Shown: positions 43,894 through 55,502, counted from the first letter of the stretch. The stretch is 64,000 bases of DNA from Symbiodinium natans (GCA_905221605.1 CAJNDS010000935.1:442501-506500); one strand, 5' to 3'. The notes: generated by a model not told the origin, from the sequence alone. Translations and numbers: made by a program.

Positions 43894-44611
43894 TTACCCG
43901 AAATCTCAGAACCGCATTTCCAAAATTGTAAAGCCTCTATGGGACTTGAGTGGACTTGAACCTACCGGAAGGGAAGGGCTTAGGCCCTTATTGAAGAATA
44001 GATGCCCTTATACGGAAAGAAGGGGAAAGAAATATTGTCCCGAAGCACGCCCCCGTGGCCCTGAACACCAAGCCTCCCTAAGCCCTAAACCCTAAACCCT
44101 AAACCCTAAACCCTAAACCCTACGTAAACCTTAAACCCTAAACCCTAAACCCACGACACGAGAAGCCAATTTCGCAGCCAGGAGCCAACCATCAGAGCTT
44201 TGCAGGGTTTGCAGGGCTTTATGGATGGGGCTTTCAAAACGAGTAAGCACTTAAAGAAAGCAGGCGCAGCTCGAAGCGCCCACGACAAAGCAGGTAGCAG
44301 GCGCAGGATAAAAGCTCTAAAACAGAAGAGATAGCAGACAGGGGTAGCAAGAACCTGGTGGCAGAGCACAGCGGCACTCTTGGCTTCTTCTCCTATCCTT
44401 GAAGATCCGAGGGTTTAGGGTTTAGGGTTTAGGGTTTAGGGTTTACGGTTTAGGGTGCCCATGAGGTCTCCACAAGCACGCACTCGGAGCTCGACAAAAG
44501 AGGCAGAGTCTGTTGTGGCAGCCACAACGTGGACCGGCCTGTTCCAAGCTCCAAAAACCAAACCCAAAGCGAAACCCCCAAACCCAAACCCCCAAACCCT
44601 ATGAACATTAG

Positions 44612-44762
44612 CGCTAAACCCTAAACCCTAAACCCTAAACCCTAACCCCTAAACCCTAAACCCTAAACCCTAAACCCTAAACCCTAAACCCTAAACCCTA
44701 AACCCTAAACCCTAAACCCTAAACCCTAAACCCTAAACCCTAAACCCTAAACCCTAAAGCCT
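44612..44762 (-). repeat. Interstitial telomeric tract (CCCTAAA)n
   Basis: About twenty-one units, one of them CCCCTAAA. Confidence 0.95.
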
Positions 44763-46014
44763 AGCCGGGCGACAGCAGCGCGGCTGCGGCCGAGGCCGCC
44801 TCGCCATCCGCGAAGCCCACGCGCGCGAAGGAGTTGGCTGGGCAGGGTTGGGTTTAGGGTTTAGGGTTTGGGGTTTGGGGTTTAGGGTTTAGGGTTTAGG
44901 GTTTAGGGTTTAGGGTTTAGGGTTTAGGGTTTAGGGTTTCGGGTTTAGGGTTTGGGGCTTAGGGCTTAGTCCTTTCTGTAGGGTTTAGGGTTTAAGGTTT
45001 AGGGTTTCGGGCTTTCTCTTTGATATTTTTTGGGGGGTCTGAAGCAAGTCGCAGCAAATCAGCTCTAAGCCTACAAACCTTCCTGGATCATCAAACCACC
45101 CACCATGGCCGGCACCCCACAACAACGAGCGTGCCAAACCAATATTATGTGCAACCTAAGTAAGCACTATGCCTTGATTGTTGCCGAGGTGGACGAAGTC
45201 CAGATCACCAAAGACACCTCGATTCTTACGGCTTTAACAAACATCACGGCTGAGAAGCCAGGACCAAAGGAGGGGACCCTTAGAAGGGACCTTAGGGGTG
45301 CTACTTAGGGTACACAGGGTTGTGTAGGGAAACCAGGGTCCCTTCTTGGACTCCTTAAGCAATTCCTCCAGGCGACTGCATGGCCACGACCCTATGGTTT
45401 CGGGATGAATTCGGGTTTAGGGCCTAGGCTGTTGTAGATCCGACGTGGAGGCCCTGGGGTGGTTCACCCTGGGGTAAATAATTGGAGTAACTTGGGCTGT
45501 ACTTGGACAAACCCATTTACAGCTGGGGTGAGGGTTCAGGGTTCAGGGTTCAGGGTTCAGGGTTTAGGGTTTAGGGTTTAAGGTTTAGGGTTTAGGGTTT
45601 AGGGTTTAGGGTTTAGGGTGCTGACACCCCTAACCCTGAACCCTAACGCAAAGGCCAGAAGAGCACCCAAGAGTCTCAAGTCACCCACACCGCGATAGCG
45701 CCATGGATCCCTCAATCCCAATTCTAGGGTTTAGGTTTGGGGTTTAGGGTTTAGGGTTTAAGGTTTAGGGTTTAGGGTTTAAGGTTTAGGGTTTGGGGTT
45801 TAGGGTTTAAGGTTTAGGGTTGAGGGTGCGGGCAAAGGGTTTACTATTGGCCTGGACCGGCGATTCGTTCATCACTGTGTTTGGTATCACCCCACCCTCC
45901 TAGAATTCCTTTTCCTTTGAATGATACATCCATTTTTCGTACTTGACTCGGCACTATCTATGTGCTTCCAAAACCGGTCCTGATTCTTGGGCATGTTGCA
46001 GGGGTCCTAGGACT

Positions 46015-46112
46015 ACTAATTGCTTAAGAACCCAGGAAAAATCGAAACAAATTCTTCCTTATTAAGGTTAATATAGAGATTATTGTTTTTCTTTCGGGGT
46101 TCTTAAGCAAAC
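46015..46112. mobile_element. Inverted-repeat element S, copy 2
   Basis: AATTGCTTAAGAACCCAGG at the left pairs with TCGGGGTTCTTAAGCAAAC at the right. Confidence 0.7.
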
Positions 46113-48215
46113 AGTCGAGGAGGGTTGCAGGGGCCTGGCTTGGGTCTTTGGGGACGCTGCGGCGACGGGCCAGGACTTTTCTTTGTGGACCCCCTGCAGC
46201 CTCAAAGAACCCAAAACCAAAACGTTTCATTCAGGTTTAAAATATCCGTTGGTAGAGAGGGTTTAGGGTTTGGGGTGCGTGCCCTTCTGCCTACGATTAT
46301 CGTACATGGGGTGGTATCGTCTTAGGGTGAGACCGCCATTTTGAAGACTTCCTCGTAACGCAACATGTCAGATGCTTGCAAACTGTAAACTCTACACCCT
46401 AAACCCTAAACCCTAAACCCTAAATCCTAAACCCTAAACCCGGGCCCCTGGTTTGGTGAAATGGAGCCTTTGCATAGCAGCTTCAACTATGCAGTGAACC
46501 CTTACTTCGCCGGGGGTTAAGCCCTAAGCCCTAAGCCCTACACCCCAAGCTCTGAACCCTGAGCCCTAAACTCTAGACGCTAGACCCTAAACTCTATACC
46601 CTAAACCCTAAACCCTAAACGCACAAGTCCATTCCTGGCGAGGCACTCATGAGCCGACGTACCCAGTGCTCGGTAACGTTCACGTCAAGATTGGTGACGA
46701 AAAGCCTCTACGCAGCATGGGGCTCCAATGTCTCGGATTCGGGTTTTAGGTTTTAGGGTTTAGGGTTTAGGGTTTAGGGTTTAGGGTTAAAAGGTTTATA
46801 GCGAGGCTTTTCTGGTCTCAATAGCTTCTGTAATTTGCCGAGTGGCACGCGGCCATTTGCGATGGAGTCCATAGGGAAGCCTCGGCTCAGTACCAGCATG
46901 GCTGCCCAAAGAGCCCGATACCCCTTAAGTAAGGAACATGCCTTAAATCAAAATAAGGACCTGAAAGTTTAAGGAAAATTCCTTCAGAAAGCGGTATTGG
47001 CCTCTCTGGAAATTAAGGATCCGTTTAGAAATTTAAGGATATTCCTTCATTGAAGGGTACTGGCCTCTTCGGGTAAGGGTTGTTTAAGGAGTCTAGGGAA
47101 AAATCAGCCTTGTAAATCCTAAATACACCCTGAGAGCCTAAACCCAAACTGCTGGTGTGACCCAGCCGGGACAGGAGGATTTGCAACTTCCCCTGTCACA
47201 AGCATGGCTGACAAAAAGAGCGCATTTTTTACAAACCGCACAGCCATCCGGGAAACGAAGACCTGTCACCTGTGGGCTACAACACGTGAAACCAGATACC
47301 ATACACTGTCAAAATGTACATGCTCATAAGATACATGCTCGCGGATCCTGTCTTTGGGCCTTGAGCAAGTGAAGGAGCACAAGCAGCACAGCCGACTGTG
47401 GACATGTGCAGAAGAATGCACTTCCACACGAGCCCTAAAGCGCCCTCATACCTGCATTATATTTAGCAGCTACGGCTAGGAGACGCAACGTTTAAACTCC
47501 CCGGTTGGGAGTTTGGGGGGCTTCGGGGCTTGGGGTTTTTAGGGTCTAAGCCTAGGGGTACTCAGCCCTCAAGCCCACGAACCCGAAATCCCCGGCCCTC
47601 AAGCCCTAAACCCTGCCAGTCGTCGTATGCACATGACCGCCCTAAACCCGAGTCATAAACCCTAAACCCTAGCTATAATCCCGAAGCCCTGAAACCCTCA
47701 ACCCTATAAACCTAAAAGCCCAAGCCCAAACCTCGGCTAAACCCTCAAACCCTATCCCGAACCCTGGACCCTGCAGCGCTAATGCCAAATGCTTGCGCCG
47801 ACCACCGCACTCCCCAAAACCGATAGAAGGTGATACTGTCTCAGGGCTTGGGGTTTAGGGTTTAGGGCTAGGGTTTAGGTTTAGGGTTTAGGGTTTAGGG
47901 TTTAGGGCTTAGGGTTTAGGGTTTAGGGTTTAGGGTAACTCAAACACACGCCAGGCAGCACTCTCGCACTGTGATGGCTCTCCCGGCCACCTGGAGCCTG
48001 GGGGTTTGGAGGGCTTCGACTTGGGTTTAGGGTTTAGGGTTTAGGGTTTAGGGTTTAGGGTTTGGGGTTAGGGTTTAGGGTTTAGGGTTTAGGGGTTAGG
48101 GTTTAGGGTTTAGGGTTTAGGGTTTAGGGTTTAGGGTTTAGGGTTTAGGGTGTAGGGTTTAGGGTTTAGGGTTCGGGTGTAGGGTTTTGGGTTTAGGGTT
48201 TGGGGTTTGTCTAAG
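46113..48215. other. Telomere-repeat mosaic, no gene supported
   Basis: CCCTAAA at 46395-46441 and 46530-46620, TTTAGGG at 46745-46790, an element of family O (GCCCAAAGAGCCCGATACCC, 46905-47060), degenerate CCCTAAA at 47570-47760, TTTAGGG at 47846-47937 and 48025-48205. The ORF at 47157-47372 has no recognisable feature. Confidence 0.7.
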
Positions 48216-48312
48216 GGTAGTTTCATGGTTCCTTAACACGGTCCCTTACCCTCCTTAAAGGGCTCTGGAGTATGGGCACTTGGGTTGTAGGGGGTATATA
48301 AGGGGTCCCCTC
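48216..48312. mobile_element. Element H, copy 4 (left part)
   Basis: GGGTAGTTTCATGGTTCC, CCTTACCCTCCTTAAAGGGC and GGGTTGTAGGGGGTATATAA match H read on the other strand. Confidence 0.55.
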
Positions 48313-48895
48313 AGCAGCCTGCTGAGCCACGGCCGCTGCCATATTTCACATTGTGACGGCCCCGCAGCTGGCGCAGTCGGGACCCCTTTTGAGAGGTTTC
48401 GAGGGTTTAGGGTTCTTACAGGGTTCTTATTGGGTTACAAGGTTCGTAGGGTTTATTTTGTTTACGGGGTTTATAGGGTTCATCAGCCTTGGGGGTTTTA
48501 TCGGGGTTGGAGGGTTTAGGGAGGATTCAGGGTTTATAGGGTTCATAGGGTTTATAGGCCTCATAGGGATTAGAGGGTTTAGACTGTTTAGGGTTTTTTG
48601 GGTTTTGGGGGGTTTAGGGAGATTTAGGGTTTAGGATTGCTGCGGTCAATGACGCCTTGGGGTTTGGGGTTTGGGGTTTGGGGTTTGGGGTTTGGGGTCA
48701 AGGGTTTACCACAGTCATGGAATGGGTCATTCAGAAACGTTCAGGTCAGGCGTTTATTGTTTTGTTTTTGGGGAGGAAGGAGGAAAACCACAAAAACACA
48801 GTGACAGGAAAGCACACGAAGTCAGTAAATGCTGGCCAGCCTTCTGGATACAATAACTCTATGAGGTAATCTGTAGCTAGACTCTGGACAGCAAT
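48313..48895. other. Degenerate telomere-like DNA and TTTGGGG block
   Basis: 48400-48640 is made of decayed TTTATAGGG/TTCATAGGG-type units; 48660-48697 is five TTTGGGG units; 48700-48895 is unassigned. Confidence 0.7.
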
Positions 48896-49035
48896 CTGGG
48901 GGTTCACGAAAATAAGGGGGGGCCCTGACACAGACCCCCCAAATGGTAGGATTCCCTTGTGATAAGGACCCCAATAAGGTACCCCTGCACCCTAAACCCT
49001 GAACCCTAAACCCCTTAATATCGTAAACCCCAGCC
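48896..49035. mobile_element. Element F, copy 6, carrying a short telomeric insert
   Basis: GGGGGTTCACGAAAATAAGG at the left and ATATCGTAAACCCC at the right; AATAAGGTACCCCT is followed by GCACCCTAAACCCTGAACCC and then the element resumes. CCCCT stands on both sides of the insert. Confidence 0.65.
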
Positions 49036-50770
49036 CCGATCTGAGTGCTGCACTTGTGGGCTTGCTTGGCGAGCGGTGCTGCCGCCTCACGAGGAGTCAA
49101 CCCAACCCTGCACGCCTCGAAATCGAGTCGAAACCCTATACTATAGGAAACCCTATACTATAGGGAGAACCAGAGAACCCTAAACCCTAAACCCTATACA
49201 ATAGGGGCCTTCATAATCAGAACAAGGTTTTGGGGGTTACTATAATATACTTATATATGGACCATTTGGGAATGCTATGGGTAATCATTCCGACCCTGAA
49301 CCCTTAACCCTACACCCTAAACCCCAAACCCGAAACCCCTTCGCTCAAGGTGGCTCCGCCTTCACTAGACGAGCTACCTTGGCATTCTGGCCGAGGTAGG
49401 GTTTAGGGTTTAGGGATGTTGGCAGCCTCTTCAAGACCCTAACACACTCTGTTCTGCCCTCTGCCTCCATGCTAGAAGGCCAGCTTGCTGGGCTGAAGTG
49501 GTTTAGGGTTTAGGGTTTAGGGTTTGGCGCCTGGGTCTCGTTTCACTCCCTTGCCGTTACGAGCTGTGAGAAGGAGCGACAGTTGTCGCGGCGGCCTCTC
49601 GGCCGCCTATTCGCCAAGCTCCTCGGCAATACCTGGAGACCACACTGGGTCTCGCAGGCATCCCACCCACCCCTATATTATGCCCAGCTGAAAAAGGGTC
49701 TGGTTCTCGGTTGCAAGGTTCATAACTATCTGCACCAAACCCTAAGAGTTGGCAAGACATGACAAGTCACAGCCTCTGTAAACCCTAAACCCTAAACCCG
49801 AAACTCTCAACTGGCATGTTCCACCATATACTAGCACTGTAAACCCTAATCCCTTAACCCCAACCTCTACACCCTAAACTTGGGATGTTCCACCTTATAC
49901 TAACAGTCCCTCATAGGGATTCTAGCACCTCCTATTAGAACTAGAATCCCTATAAAGGACTGCTAGCATTAGGGGGAACATTCCACCCCTAAAGCCCCAA
50001 GCCCAAAAAAGTGACCTCAGTGCCCTAAACCCTACAAGGTCAAAATGTCGAACGTGCAGTCAGAAACCACGAAACCAAAACCCTAAACCTTAAACCCTAA
50101 ACCATGCAAAAGGCCTGAGCCCACAGTTGGCCCGGCATCCCCAAAAGGTTGAGGTGGAATTAGAGCCCAAGCTGCCAGGGTTTAGGGTTTAGGGTTTAGG
50201 GTTTAGGGTTTAGGGTTTTCCTAGATTTTTTAACTGGAATCACCTTGGTAGGGTTTAGGGTTTAGGGTTTAGGGTTTAGGGTTTAGGGTTTAGGGTTTAG
50301 GGTTTAGGGTTTAGGGTTCAGGGTTCAGGGTTTAGGGCTTGGGTTTAGGGTTTTCAGAAAAAGATTAGGGGCCTTCGCGTATTGGGGTTTATAGGGGTTT
50401 TTTGGGTCTAGGGGTGCAAGGGAAGGGGGGTGATGAAGGCTTTATTTGGGTAGCACGAGCCCTTAGAGCCCACCCCCCTGAATCCTAAGCCCTAAACCCT
50501 GAATCCTAAACCCTAAACCCTAAACCCTAAACCCTAAATCCTAAACCCAGGGAGGTGGACATATCAAGGCCATCCCGGGGCCAGCCTCCTCTGTCGACAG
50601 CCGTATGAACCCATATCCTTTGCAAAGCCCGTTCTGCTTGTCGATGGGGACCTTGGCGTGGGTTTAGGGTTTAGGGTTTAGGGTTTAGGGTTTAGGGTTT
50701 AGGGTTTAGGGTTTAGGGTTTAGGGTTGAGGGTTTAGGGTTTCGGGTTTTTTTGGGGGGCAAAGGGCCGT
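49036..50770. other. Telomere-repeat mosaic, no gene seen
   Basis: ACTATAGG repeats and CCCTAAA at 49130-49200, short CCCTAAA at 49300-49340, TTTAGGG at 49398-49415 and 49499-49525, element G at 49879-49986, TTTAGGG at 50178-50217 and 50251-50345, CCCTAAA at 50475-50549, TTTAGGG at 50660-50745. Confidence 0.75.
49879..49986. mobile_element. Inverted-repeat element G, copy 3
   Basis: TTGGGATGTTCCACCTTATA at the left pairs with TTAGGGGGAACATTCCACC at the right; inner pair ACTAACAGTCC / GGACTGCTAGC and TAGGGATTCTAG / CTAGAATCCCTA. The longest hairpin of the family in the window. Confidence 0.8.
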
Positions 50771-51987
50771 TGGCCCATTTTGGCTGGGCTGAGGAGGGGT
50801 TTGGGGGGTTATATGGCGTACGAAGATGTGTGTAAACATACAGATTTTGGGGCGGATATAGAGTGTATACCTACATGCGTGTAGCGGCGCATATAGGACT
50901 TAGGCTAGGGCATGTATATATGTATATATATATATATATATACAAAAAATACACATACACATATGTAGCATTTAAGGTAATCAAATAGGCATATAAAAAA
51001 TGAGCAAGTAAATAATTAAATAAAGAAGCAAACATCTCTGTATATACATATATATATATATTTATGTATTTATTCACATGCGTCTTTATACAGGATTTTC
51101 GGGTTTAGTGCTCTTTGCAGCGGGCTTACGAAGCTCCTCGGCTTGGTCTTTCCATCTGGAACTGGAGCGAGAAGTCTCCGGAGACATGGGTTTAGGGCTT
51201 AGGGGTTTAGGGTTTAGGGGTTTAGGGTTTAGGGGTTTAGGGGTTTAGGGGTTTAGGGGTTTTGGGTTTAGGGGTTTGGGGTTTCGGAGTTTAGGGAGGC
51301 GTTTAGGGTTTAGGGTTTAGGGGTTTAGGGGGTTTAGGGGTTTAGGGGTTTGGGGGTTTGGGGGGTTAGGGTTTAGGGTTCATGGGCGCCAGCTTGCAAC
51401 TAACAACGCCAGAAACCCTACGTTGCCAACCAAATCCCCATCCCCCCAAAAAACAAAATAAATGAATGACAGCAAATAAAAAAGTCAAATATATACATAT
51501 AATCGAGAAGTAAAGATAGCCAATAAGCAAAACACCCTAATTATGAGTAAACCAGCCAAAAGCCCACAAGCCGTTGAACTCGGGACTTCTATGAACCCCT
51601 AAACCCTAAACCCTGACACAACCAACTGAGGTGGCGGCGCGGGCTCCAAGGACGTCCACCGAGAGAGACCTCGATGCATCATTTCAAGGGTTTGGGGTTC
51701 AAAGTTTAGGGTTCAGGGGTCTGGGGTTCAGTTATCAGGGTTTAGGGTTTAGGGGCTTCCTAACCCTGTGGGTTTAGAGTTCCGGCTCCCTGGGTCAAAA
51801 ACCCTAAACACCTAGACACCCTGCACACCCGAAACCCCTAAACCCTAACCAACTAGCCCTGAACCTTCTCAACCCTAAACCCTACACCCTACACCCTAAA
51901 CCCTAAACCCTAAACCCCAAACCCTAAACGACTTTGAAGCCCAACTCTGCGAGCCCCGCGCGAATGGTTTGGGCTTACCACACGCTA
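50771..51987. other. TA microsatellites and TTTAGGGG arrays
   Basis: TA runs at 50910-50942 and 51040-51066, TTTAGGGG arrays at 51187-51380, unassigned AT-rich DNA at 51420-51590, short CCCTAAA at 51597-51612, TTTAGGG at 51736-51752, CCCTAAA/CCCTACA at 51835-51930. No gene supported. Confidence 0.75.
51187..51380 (+). repeat. 8-bp telomere variant array (TTTAGGGG)n
   Basis: Mostly TTTAGGGG, with TTTAGGG, TTTGGGGG and TTTCGGAG units. The same 8-mer forms 53945-54015. Confidence 0.9.
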
Positions 51988-52157
51988 ACTTGGAGGTTCA
52001 TGGTACTGATTAACCAATAATATCGGTACTTAGGGGTTTAGGGTTTAGGGTTTAGGGTTTAGGATGCTTATAACCCACTTATAAGCCGCTTAAAGTGCCC
52101 TAATGTGATTAGAAGTACAGCTCTATAACTGGTTAATAAGTACCATGAACCTCCAAG
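51988..52157. mobile_element. Element C, copy 4, carrying a telomeric tract
   Basis: ACTTGGAGGTTCATGGTACT at the left pairs with AGTACCATGAACCTCCAAG at the right. A 31-bp TTTAGGG tract (52033-52063) follows GGTACTTA, the same internal site as in copy 3 at 18273. The right junction is ATGCTTATAACCC. Confidence 0.8.
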
Positions 52158-52535
52158 GACTGGTTGGCTGTTAGATACATGCGGGTTCCGAGTCCTTTCC
52201 GGGTTTAGGGTTGTAGTTCTCTACTAGGTTGGGCCCTTCGAAGCCTCTGGAAAATACTCCAAACCCAGCAAGGGAACGCAAAAAACAAGGGCCTGGCTAG
52301 TCTAATATTTCGGCCACGCGATGTTGGCTGTCAAGGCAAGAACACGCAGCAGCCGCCTGCTTACTCGCCTCTATGAAGCCACTCTCAACCCCATTGAAAC
52401 TTAGCCCAATAAACCCTGAACCCCGAACCCTGAACCCTAAACCCTATAAACCCTAAACCACAAGCCCTCTAACCCCTGCTACAGCATATCAACCCTGTAA
52501 GCCCCCAAGCCCCACCCGCCAACCGTCACAGGGCA
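52158..52535. other. Unassigned DNA with a short telomeric tract
   Basis: CCCTGAA/CCCTATAAA units at 52404-52460; the remainder shows no ORF or named repeat. Confidence 0.6.
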
Positions 52536-52735
52536 ACCCCCCCACCCCCCCCCACCCCCCCACCCCCCCCCCACCCCCACCCCCCCCCACCCCCCCCCAC
52601 CCCCCCCCACCCCCCCCCCCCCCCCACCCCCCCCCCCCCCCACCCCCCCCCACCCCCCCCACCCCCCCCACCCCCCCCCACCCCCCCGCACCCCCCCACC
52701 TCCCCCCCCCCCCCCCCCCACCCACCCCCTGCCAC
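52536..52735. repeat. C-rich minisatellite, (C7-9 A)n
   Basis: Runs of seven to about eighteen C separated by single A. Glycine/tryptophan-rich minus-strand ORFs over it are compositional. Confidence 0.9.
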
Positions 52736-52802
52736 CCTGGCCCACCCAAAGAGATGTCTGTGTCCTACTCAGCTGCAGTCTCCCGTCTGTTCAACGTACT
52801 GT

Positions 52803-52950
52803 GTATACATACGCATGCACGACTTTGCGGAGCGACAAGGGCATCGGCACGCTCAACTACTACTTCTTCTTCTTCGTCTATACATACGAGTGGGACTTCA
52901 TCGTCTTCAAGACTATATATGTCTATACATACGCATGCACGACTTTGCGG
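52803..52950 (+). repeat. Direct repeat pair, 120 bp apart
   Basis: TATACATACGCATGCACGAC followed by TTTGCGG occurs at 52804 and again at 52924. Between them is a TTC-rich stretch. The ORFs crossing it in several frames are not distinguishable from chance. Confidence 0.7.
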
Positions 52951-53039
52951 TGCTGATGGCTGCGAGCGCTCTTTCGGCCACAATGCCGACATGCTGGGGG
53001 CCTTGTGCGTGTGTATATGTATCTCTACATAATCCCAAA

Positions 53040-53400
53040 CAGCCGGCCGCCCCTTTTGCGGGGTCGGCGGCAGCGGCGTGAGCCGAGGTCCCCAAGGACC
53101 GAGCATTGGCGGACCTTTTAGGCCGGGTCGTCCCGGCAATAGCCTTGCTGGCCTTCGGCCTTCTGCGAAGCAGAATTAGGCCGGACGCCAGTGCCGCCAA
53201 CCCCCGCGTGCCCCCGGTGAACGGTTCTTTTTTCGTGTTTTTTTGCGTCGCCACGGAGGCCCCCAAAGGGCGCGCATCATGAGCATCAGCGGGTCCAGCC
53301 CGGGACCCCCAAACACGCATCAGGAGCATCAGCGGCTCCGGGGCGGGACCCCGGGGGCGCATCAGGAGCATGATGCCCCCCAAAGGGCGCGCATAAGCGA
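53040..53400. other. GC-rich block with hairpins and short repeats
   Basis: Contains CCTTCTGCGAAGCAGAATTA (small hairpin), GGCCTTCGGCC, two GGGACCCC-like boxes, CATCAGGAGCATCAGCGG and CATCAGGAGCATGATG, and CCCCCAAAGGGCGCGCAT twice (near 53262 and 53378). T-runs at 53225-53247 might be polymerase III stops, but I find no A and B boxes, so I do not call an RNA gene. Confidence 0.35.
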
Positions 53401-53428
53401 CGTGTCTAAGCCCGGGGCTAGGAAAAGG

Positions 53429-53640
53429 GAGCTTAGGGGCCTTGTAAAGTGCTTAGAAACTTTAAGGGAGTCCAGGAGCCTCAAACGCTTAGAGATTTGA
53501 AGGGAGTTTAGGGGCCTGAAAATGCTTAGAAACTTTAAGGGAGTTCAGGAGCCTCAAACGCTTAGAGATTTTAAGGGAGTTTAGGGGCCTCAAAATGCTT
53601 AGAAACTTCAAGGGAGTTTAGGAGCCTCAAACGCTTGGAG
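53429..53640 (+). repeat. 36-bp tandem repeat, six units of two alternating types
   Basis: Units such as GGGAGTTTAGGGGCCTCAAA + ATGCTTAGAAACTT alternate with GGGAGTTCAGGAGCCTCAAA + CGCTTAGAGATTTT, so the true period is about 72 bp. It ends in the unassigned stretch before 53720. Confidence 0.9.
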
Positions 53641-54590
53641 AAACCCCAACCCTGTGACGGATCTGCTCGCCCCGCGCTTCTGCCTGCGCTGCCCGCCCAT
53701 GGGCGCAGCCCCTTAAAATGTAAAAATATTATTTCTAATACCCTCTTGGGTTTTATATTAAAAAACAATTACTCCCAAGGAGGATATTACAGAGGAGAGC
53801 GTTTAGGTTTTAGGGTTCAGGAAGTTCAGGGCTTAGGAATTGCTAGGGGGTTCGGGAATTCGTACCCTCGGGGCTCCTGCCGGAAGGCAGTGTAAAGATC
53901 CGCGTCGGTGAGGTTTGGGGCCAGGTTCCTTGGCGTGGACTTCAGGGTTCAGGGTTTAGGGGTTTAGGGGTTTAGGGGTTTAGGGGTTTAGGGGTTTAGG
54001 GGTTTAGGGGTTTACGGGTTTAGGGTTTATAGGTTTAGGGCTTAGGCCTGCGGGCTTCATCTCCAAAGGTGTGAGAGCGTTAGATAGGGTGCAGGATGTA
54101 CTGTGTTGCGAGGGTGTTGGGGTGTTGGGGTCCCAAGCAGCCCAATACCTCTTGCATGAGGACTGGGTTGGCCTTTAAACCCTTTGGAAAATGTTTGTAT
54201 ATAGAATGTCCCACAAAGCCAACCTGGAGAAGAATTGTGAATATGAGGCTTGTTGATGCAACTTACAGGCAGTGGGCTCTCTAGGGGAGATTAGAGTCCC
54301 TAGCTTTTTTGACAGCAGCTGCCTCCGGCTTTTCTCTGTGAAGAAGAATGCTTGTGCGGGGTTAGGCAAGGGGAGGGAGAGAGAGAGAGAGAGAGAGAGA
54401 ATCCTAAACCCTATACCCTAAACCCAAAAACCTAAACCCTAAACCCTCGACTGCAACCCAAACCCCCTAAACCCCAAAGAAAGGACCCTAAACCCTAAAC
54501 CCTAAACCATAAAACCTAAACTGATCCTTGATAGCCCCCAGTCCGAAACCCTGCGCCAGAAAACCACAAGCCCCTGGCGTCATCCTCGGA

Positions 54591-54713
54591 GGACCAAATG
54601 AACCCCAACGTTGGGGTCATATACCCTGTACTTAGGGTTTAGGGTTTTTTCTGGTTTAATTCCTATGAAGGTATATGAACCATAAACCCTGCTTTAGGGG
54701 TTCATTTGGCCCC
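54591..54713. mobile_element. Inverted-repeat element I with central telomeric piece
   Basis: GGACCAAATGAACCCC at the left and GGGGTTCATTTGGCCCC at the right are inverted; inside, GGGGTCATATACC pairs with GGTATATGAACC. Two TTTAGGG-like units (54636-54650) sit in the centre. Confidence 0.75.
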
Positions 54714-54904
54714 TTAGGATTGGGAGTGTGGCTGTTTGGGCTTGCGGGCCACCACGGAACTCAGTAACCCTAAGAACAGTGCGCGCACGACGCCTTCAAG
54801 CCCCCAAGCCTTGATAGAGCTGAGCCACAAAGCTGCATGCTAAAGCTGAACCCCTAAAGCCTAAACCCTAAAACCTCCCTAAACCCTAAACCCTAAACTC
54901 TAAA

Positions 54905-55013
54905 ACCTCCCTAAACCCTAAACCCTAAACCCTAAACCCTAAACCCTAAACCCTAAACCCTAAACCCTAAACCCTAAACCCTAAACCCTAAACCCTAAAC
55001 CCTAAACCCGAAC
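54905..55013 (-). repeat. Interstitial telomeric tract (CCCTAAA)n
   Basis: About fifteen pure units. Confidence 0.95.
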
Positions 55014-55502
55014 CTTCAAGTCCGAAGCTTTAGTGACCTTAAACCCCATCTCAGCTTGGGTTGAACCCTAGCCGATGGGGAACAGGGTTTGGACTTAGGG
55101 TTTAGGGTTTAGGGTTTAGAGCTTAGGGCTTAGGGTGTTGCAGGCGGAGTTTGGGGAGGGGAAGAAGGCGGCAATGCCCCAGGTTGATAGGGCAGACAAA
55201 GGTGCCCCACACACAGCTGGTAGCTGGAGAGTGAGGGGCGTCCTGCCATGACAGGGACACTCTGAACGCAACCTAACTAAGCTAGAAGCCCTAATCCCCC
55301 GAAACCTAGCCCGAAACCCTGAACTTCTTTCGTCTTGAGGTGTGATCGGGCTGGGGCGTAGGTAGGCCCTGAATAGGAGGCCCGCACTTACTCCCCAAAA
55401 CTTACCTGAGCAAAGTATCGGTTCTCCCTCAACCCTAACCCTAAACCCTAAACCCTAAACCATAAACCCTAAACCCCAAATTCTGGCGTTCCGAATGTGA
55501 AA

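Larger units (their letters stand above)
43233..46014. other. Telomere-repeat mosaic, no gene supported
   Basis: Element H with an inner tract (43460-43606), CCCTAAA/CCCTGAA at 43727-43893, CCCTAAA at 44078-44150, TTTAGGG at 44410-44455, CCCTAAA at 44612-44762, TTTAGGG/TTTGGGG at 44849-44960 and 44983-45010, GTTCAGGG then TTTAGGG at 45530-45620, TTTAGGG/TTTAAGG at 45725-45835. An ORF at 45105-45308 (MAGTPQQRACQTNIMCNLSK...) is too weak to call. Confidence 0.75.
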
